64,000 nt of DNA from Limnephilus marmoratus (taxonomy: Eukaryota > Arthropoda > Insecta > Trichoptera > Limnephilidae). A model generated the notes under the pieces. That model was not told the DNA's origin. It ran no database searches and saw only the letters and a program-made list of their open reading frames with translations. The DNA lies in the NCBI GenBank assembly GCA_917880885.1, contig OU862913.1, positions 27,723,286 to 27,787,285 of the forward strand, in the 5' to 3' direction. The translations under genes and the position numbers were made by a program. This document shows, in pieces, positions 43,901 through 49,900 of the stretch (positions are counted from its first letter, which is position 1; every line of letters starts with the position of its first letter).

Positions 43901-46900
43901 GATCAATCAATGAATATGTAATAATTGCAAGTATTTGAAAATCAATCAATGAATATGTAATATTTGCAAGTATGAAGACGATCAATCGATGAATATGTAA
44001 TATTTGCAAGTATTTGAAAAAGATCAATGAATGAATATGTAATAATTGCAAGCATGATGAAGATCAATCAATGAATATGTAATATTTGCAAGTATTTGAA
44101 AAAGATCAATGAATGAATATGTAATAATTGCAAGCATGATGAAGATCAATCAATGAATATGTAATAATTGCAAGTATTTGAAAAAGATCAATGAATGAAT
44201 ATGTAATAATTGCAAGCATGATGAAGATCAATCAATGAATATGTAATAATTGCAAGTATTTGAAAAAGATCAATGAATGAATATGTAATAATTGCAAGCA
44301 TGATGAAGATCAATCAATGAATATGTAATAATTGCAAGCATGAAGAAGATCAATCAATAAATATGTAGTATTTGCAAGTATTTGAAGAAGATCAATTTGA
44401 TGAATATGTAATATTTGCAAGTATTTGAAAAAGATCAATCAATGAATATGTAATAATTGCAAGCATGAAGAAGATCAATCAATAAATATGTAGTATTTGC
44501 AAGTATTTGAAGAAGATCAATTTGATGAATATGTAATATTTGCAAGTATTTGAAAAAGATCAATCAATGAATATGTAATATTTGCAAGCATGAAGAAGAT
44601 CAATCAATGAATATGTAATATTTGCAAGTATTTGAAGAAGATCAATCGATGAACATCTAATACATATTTGCAAGTATTCGAAGAAGATCAACCATTGAAT
44701 GGTAAGATATTTAAAGAAAATCAGTAATTGAATAGTATATATTAACAGGTATTTGGGACTTACTTGAGAATCGCCACCATCCAAGGGAACTCTCCAAACT
44801 GGGACTCGTTGTCCTTGTCTCCGGTGATGCGGAAACCGACGCCCTCGGGGTTGCGAATACCGCAGCCAGTGGGGGCGGGCACAGCGGGCGGGGGTGGCGT
44901 GATGGGCACAATCACCACCTCCGGCAGCAGGCAGCATACGTCCATATAGTTGTCACAAGCTCCCTCGCCGCGTCTACAGACAGGATACACGGGGTTATAC
45001 GAGTAACAATAATATTGGACATGATAAATCAGGTCATACAGGGTTACACAATGAAGTATGGCATACTTGGAAATACAGGGCACTCAGGACAAATAAGCAT
45101 ACTTGGTTAAACAGGACACTTCAAAATCTTCAAAAAGGACCCCCAAATTCAGTGCAAGACTTGTCTAGGTCTTGGCGGAACATGTAATTGCCTACCTAAT
45201 TCGTGGCAGGCCGGATCGGGAGAGACTGACTGACCTTGTATCTTTCCAGCAGGACTCTCTCGAGTCATCACCTTTTACCGCAGGGAGGATGGTTTCATAT
45301 GTCCGTCACACCTGGACACACTGACTACCAGATTCCCACCTCCCCACTCATACCGTTTTCCTTCCCAGAACTTCCTCTCCTTCCTTTCCCTAAAAAGAAC
45401 CTTCACACAGCATCCACTATTATAGACCCTGCGGGAAATTATTTATTGTGCACCGGTGCTGAAGGAATCAATGACACTTATTCCTTGAAGTATCTTCCAT
45501 TGAAATACCAGTATCAAATAACAATAACAGCATTCCCATCCGCTGCCTGTGCTCTAAATAAGGGGGCATTCAAGTATTACGTAACGCACTTGTGGGGAGG
45601 GGGAGGGGGGGGGGGGTGGTTGGTTTCTTGTGAAACGTTACTGTGCGTTACGAGGGGGGGGGGAGGGGGGGTTCGAACAACACGTTACGTAACATGTTTT
45701 TCTTCATTTAGATAAAAAAACTAGGGAATTAAAATCCTCCAAGCTGGCAACCCTTTTCGTTCTCGAAATCTCTTGTTTTATTTAGAACCGCAAATGCGAT
45801 TAAAACAAGAAAAAAGGTATTTAAGCGACTTTCCAGTACTTTGCGCAACTTAATTGTGACTTTCAGGTAAAAATTGTCACTTGGGCGTTACGTAACGTTA
45901 AGGGGGGGGCGAGGGTACGGAAAAACATTACGGCGCGTTAAATGGGGGGGTCCAAAATCTTCAAAAATTGCGTTACGTAATACCTGAACGCCCCCTAAAG
46001 ATTGTAATCTGTCTGTTAAGATTTGGAGAATCTATCAAACGGACCGCCCGTTTCTGCACAGGGGCATATTTTGAGGTTCCAGACCAGAGGTGACTACCAA
46101 ATTCAATCATGGGGCGTACTTGCGATTTGTACAGGGTTAGCAGTTGTGTATTTTACGCAATATCTGCGGGCCCTGTACAGTACGCCCAACTTCTAAGAGA
46201 CTAACTTAACTCTGGCTTCGATGGAGCCCCCATATCTGAGCTGGTAACTTAGAGTTACACCAAGCATATCAATGGAGGGCCTGCTCGGAAGATTGCTTCC
46301 ATTGTAATGCTGGCGCCAGACATGTCTTCAAAGAAGTGATCAAATAAGTGTTCACATGTATGGCACGGGCATTTTATACTGCTGTCACATATTTGATCAC
46401 TTAAGTGCGCTTTGCCATTCATTGTCGGTTTTTTAACGCACATCAAAGGGTTCAAAGTCCAAATGTTTGTGTGCCTGCCACACTGCGCGAAGCCCAGTTG
46501 CGAGAGCGTCGACGTGGAGAGATGCTGTGCGTAAAGAACCAAACGAACTAATGATGGAGTGGAATAATGAGAGCGTTTTCGAGTTTATAGAGTTGATGCA
46601 ACGAGAGCCAGATATATGTGATCCGAAACGTAAAGGGCATAAAAATCGAAACAACAAGCTGTGTCGACCAAATCGTCGTCTATGTTTTGTGAAGTCTATT
46701 TGAAAATTGTGAGCTCAAAGGAGTGATCAAATCTTTGAACACATATCTGGCAGATACAACAATATGTGACCAAATGTGTGAGCAAAGTCTTCAAAGAAGT
46801 GGTCACTTCTTTGAACATATGTCTGGCGCCGGCATAATATAAACAAATCGAAGGTAATTTTACCACCAACATTATTTAAAATAATATAAAATTAACCACA

Positions 46901-49900
46901 GCTTTTAGTAAAGAATATAATTATGTACGTCCAAAACAGGTGAAATAAAATAGTAACAAAAATTATTAAACAGTGCTTATCAAAAACCACATCAGTGATA
47001 AAAAAATATGCCCGTAAATAAAACAATAATGTGCAATTACACTAAAACCACAAATTCATATTAAAATATTATAATGACGTACGTACATAAATGCGTTGAG
47101 TTCAAACATCTTTTCCGTTGATTTTTAATATTTTTTCGTTTAGAAAGGTTTTCTAAGATTTAAACTTCTGCGGAGCAATTTTATATGTTTTGTAGGATCG
47201 AGATAGATAACGGACGAGATCTCTTGTCAGTTTTGTGTGATTTTCTATGGCAGTCAATTCGTCGCCTTAGTTCGTATTTGTCCAACAGACCATTAGAAAA
47301 TTTTACGGGAGAAGGTTTTCTTGCATTATTTCAATAAAACATTATAGTAGGTGTTTAAGATAAAGCTATAGATATTAAAGGTAAAGGTCTTATAAGTTTA
47401 AATAATTCTTAGTTAAGTGATTAACCATAATTTTTTATACTTTATTTTTAATTTTAAAGTGGAGATTGAACAAAAACTAAAATGGTCTGTTGGACAAATA
47501 AGAACTGAGGCAACGAATTGCTTTTCTATGGGTATCAGATCAGTTTTGCCGATTTTAAACAGTGTGCAACTTAAAACGTACATTAAATGAATAAATAATC
47601 ATGTATGCTTGCAGTAATTCGTGTTTAAAATGATCTAAACTAAATTATGTGACAGCTCAACAATTGAAATAACAACTGTAACAATTGAAATCTGATATCG
47701 GCCGGGAAAATCACACAAATTTGACAGGAGATCTCGTCCGTTATCGATCTAGATCCCACAATCGCTCGGCTGATCTAGTTTAAACGTTTTTATCTTATTT
47801 TTTATGTGGTTACCGCACAAGATTTCCAACTGCTCCCAACCGTATGGAGCCAGTGAGAATATGGCATCCTCAGTTGGGGCGTTCGATCGTAGTAGTGGAG
47901 GAAGAGATGTTGAATTTCACCTCTGCCATAGATCACCACAGGTGGTTCGCTTTGTTTGGTGACTTAACATTTTCGTAATCTTAGTAAAAAAATCAATCCA
48001 CACGATTTTTTCCAAGTTGTTATGAAATCCATGCAAGTGGCCTTTTGGGGATGCCATAGTCTCACTGGCTTCAGACGAGTGCAGTTGGGACTCTTGTGCG
48101 GTATTCATATAAAATAATACTATATATAAAATAAATTAATTATTGAAAATTAATTAGTTGAGTAGAAAAATGCACACAAAAATGAAAAAAAAAATCCACA
48201 CGAGAAATGAATTATTTTATTTTACCCATATTGGAAACATTGTGTGCATCCTGGTCTAATAAAAAATCTTCTGAAAAAAAAGTAAGTTAACTATTATTAT
48301 AATATATATTATTATTATTTTTAAAGATCTTTCGTCTCCTGGACTCAGCGAAAGTTCTATTCAAGTTCTGTTATTATGTCATCTTATCTTGATTAGGACT
48401 TTCACAGAACTTGAACATTAAAAAAAATGATTTCAATTTGAAATTTGCATTATCGCAAATGCAAATCTTTCAGGCTAGAGTCTAGGCCATAGGTTCTCAA
48501 TGTGGGCGATAATGCCCCTTTGTGGGCGTTTGAGACTATCAGGGGGGCAGTAAAAGACCCAGAAAAAAATAGGGGGCGTTGAGATGGCACAGTGAGGGCA
48601 TGGGCAGGTAAAAAAATATGGTCTAAAAAAGACAAAAAATACGCTAATCACGTACTAATAAAGCAATGTAAACTTTAATATTGGTTAATTTTTGTTATTG
48701 TTTGTATTGTAATCACTTTTATCACTTGTGCGAAAAGTCGGTAGTTCGGGTAGTGGACGAAAATTGAACTGTACCTAAAATACAAAAGAAGTGCTTTTTT
48801 AATTTTGCTAGACAAAAGGGTATATCATTTAATTACATTTTTTTTTTACATTAACTCCACACAGGAGGCCCTGAGGAAAATAACTTCCCTCAGGGCCTAT
48901 GTCATCTTTGAAGATGCTGTGTGGAGGGTCTTTTTGAGGAAAGGAAGGAGTGAACACGGGTCTTGAAGAGACCCATGTTGTAGGAGGGAGGAAACACAGA
49001 GGCCGGCAAATCGTTCCACAGCCGAGGCGTTGAACTCAAGAACGAGTCATAGAAACGACCCGTTCTCATGTGACTAATGTCAACCGTGTACAAATATTGG
49101 ACGCGTGTTTGGCGTGTTTCCCGACTATGCACCGGTGCCGAGGGGATCAATGACGCTAGTTCCTCGAAGCATCTTCCATTGTAATACCGGTAGAACAAGG
49201 ACAGCATTCCCACCTGACGCCTATGCTCTAAAGATTGCAGTCCGTCTGTTAAGATGGGAGAATCTATCAAACGGACCGCTTGTTTCTGCACAGAGTCAAG
49301 GGTTTTTTTTAGGTATTTTGGAGCTCCAGACCAGAGGTGGCTGCCAAATTCAATCGTGGGGTGCACTTGCGATTTGTACAGGGTTAGCAGTTGTGTACTA
49401 TTAAAGTATCTGCGGGCCCTGTACAGTACGCCCAGTTTCTGAGAGGCTAACTTAACACTGGTTTCGATGGAGCCCCCTCACCTGAGCTGGTCACTTAGTT
49501 ACACCAAGCATATCGATGGAGGTCCTGTTCGGAAGATTGCTTCCATTAATATATTTTTAATCGAATTATTGATTCCCCCCCTCTGAATTGAGCCCCCCCC
49601 CCAAGTTATGGTAAATATAATTGTGGCAATAGCTGTTTAAGATTTGTGACAGATGGTAAGAAAAAAAAATTTGGGGGGCTCTAGAAAATAAATTATTCTC
49701 AAAGTGGGCAGTGGGCAAAATAAGGTTGAGAACCCTTGGTCTAGAACCCCGCTTGCCAAACTGACAACTCCAACCAGGAAAAACTCTTCTTCACTGGTAA
49801 AGTCTTTTGCAGAAGAAGTAGAGAGGACCACCAATGCGCTAAGAGATCAAATAATGTCCAGAACATCAGTGTCCTTCCTGACCTCGAGGTTCCTAGAAGC

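Noticed and set aside
43435..44700. CRISPR-like array
   Set aside because: There are no unique spacers; units are contiguous tandem repeats in an intron of a eukaryotic gene.
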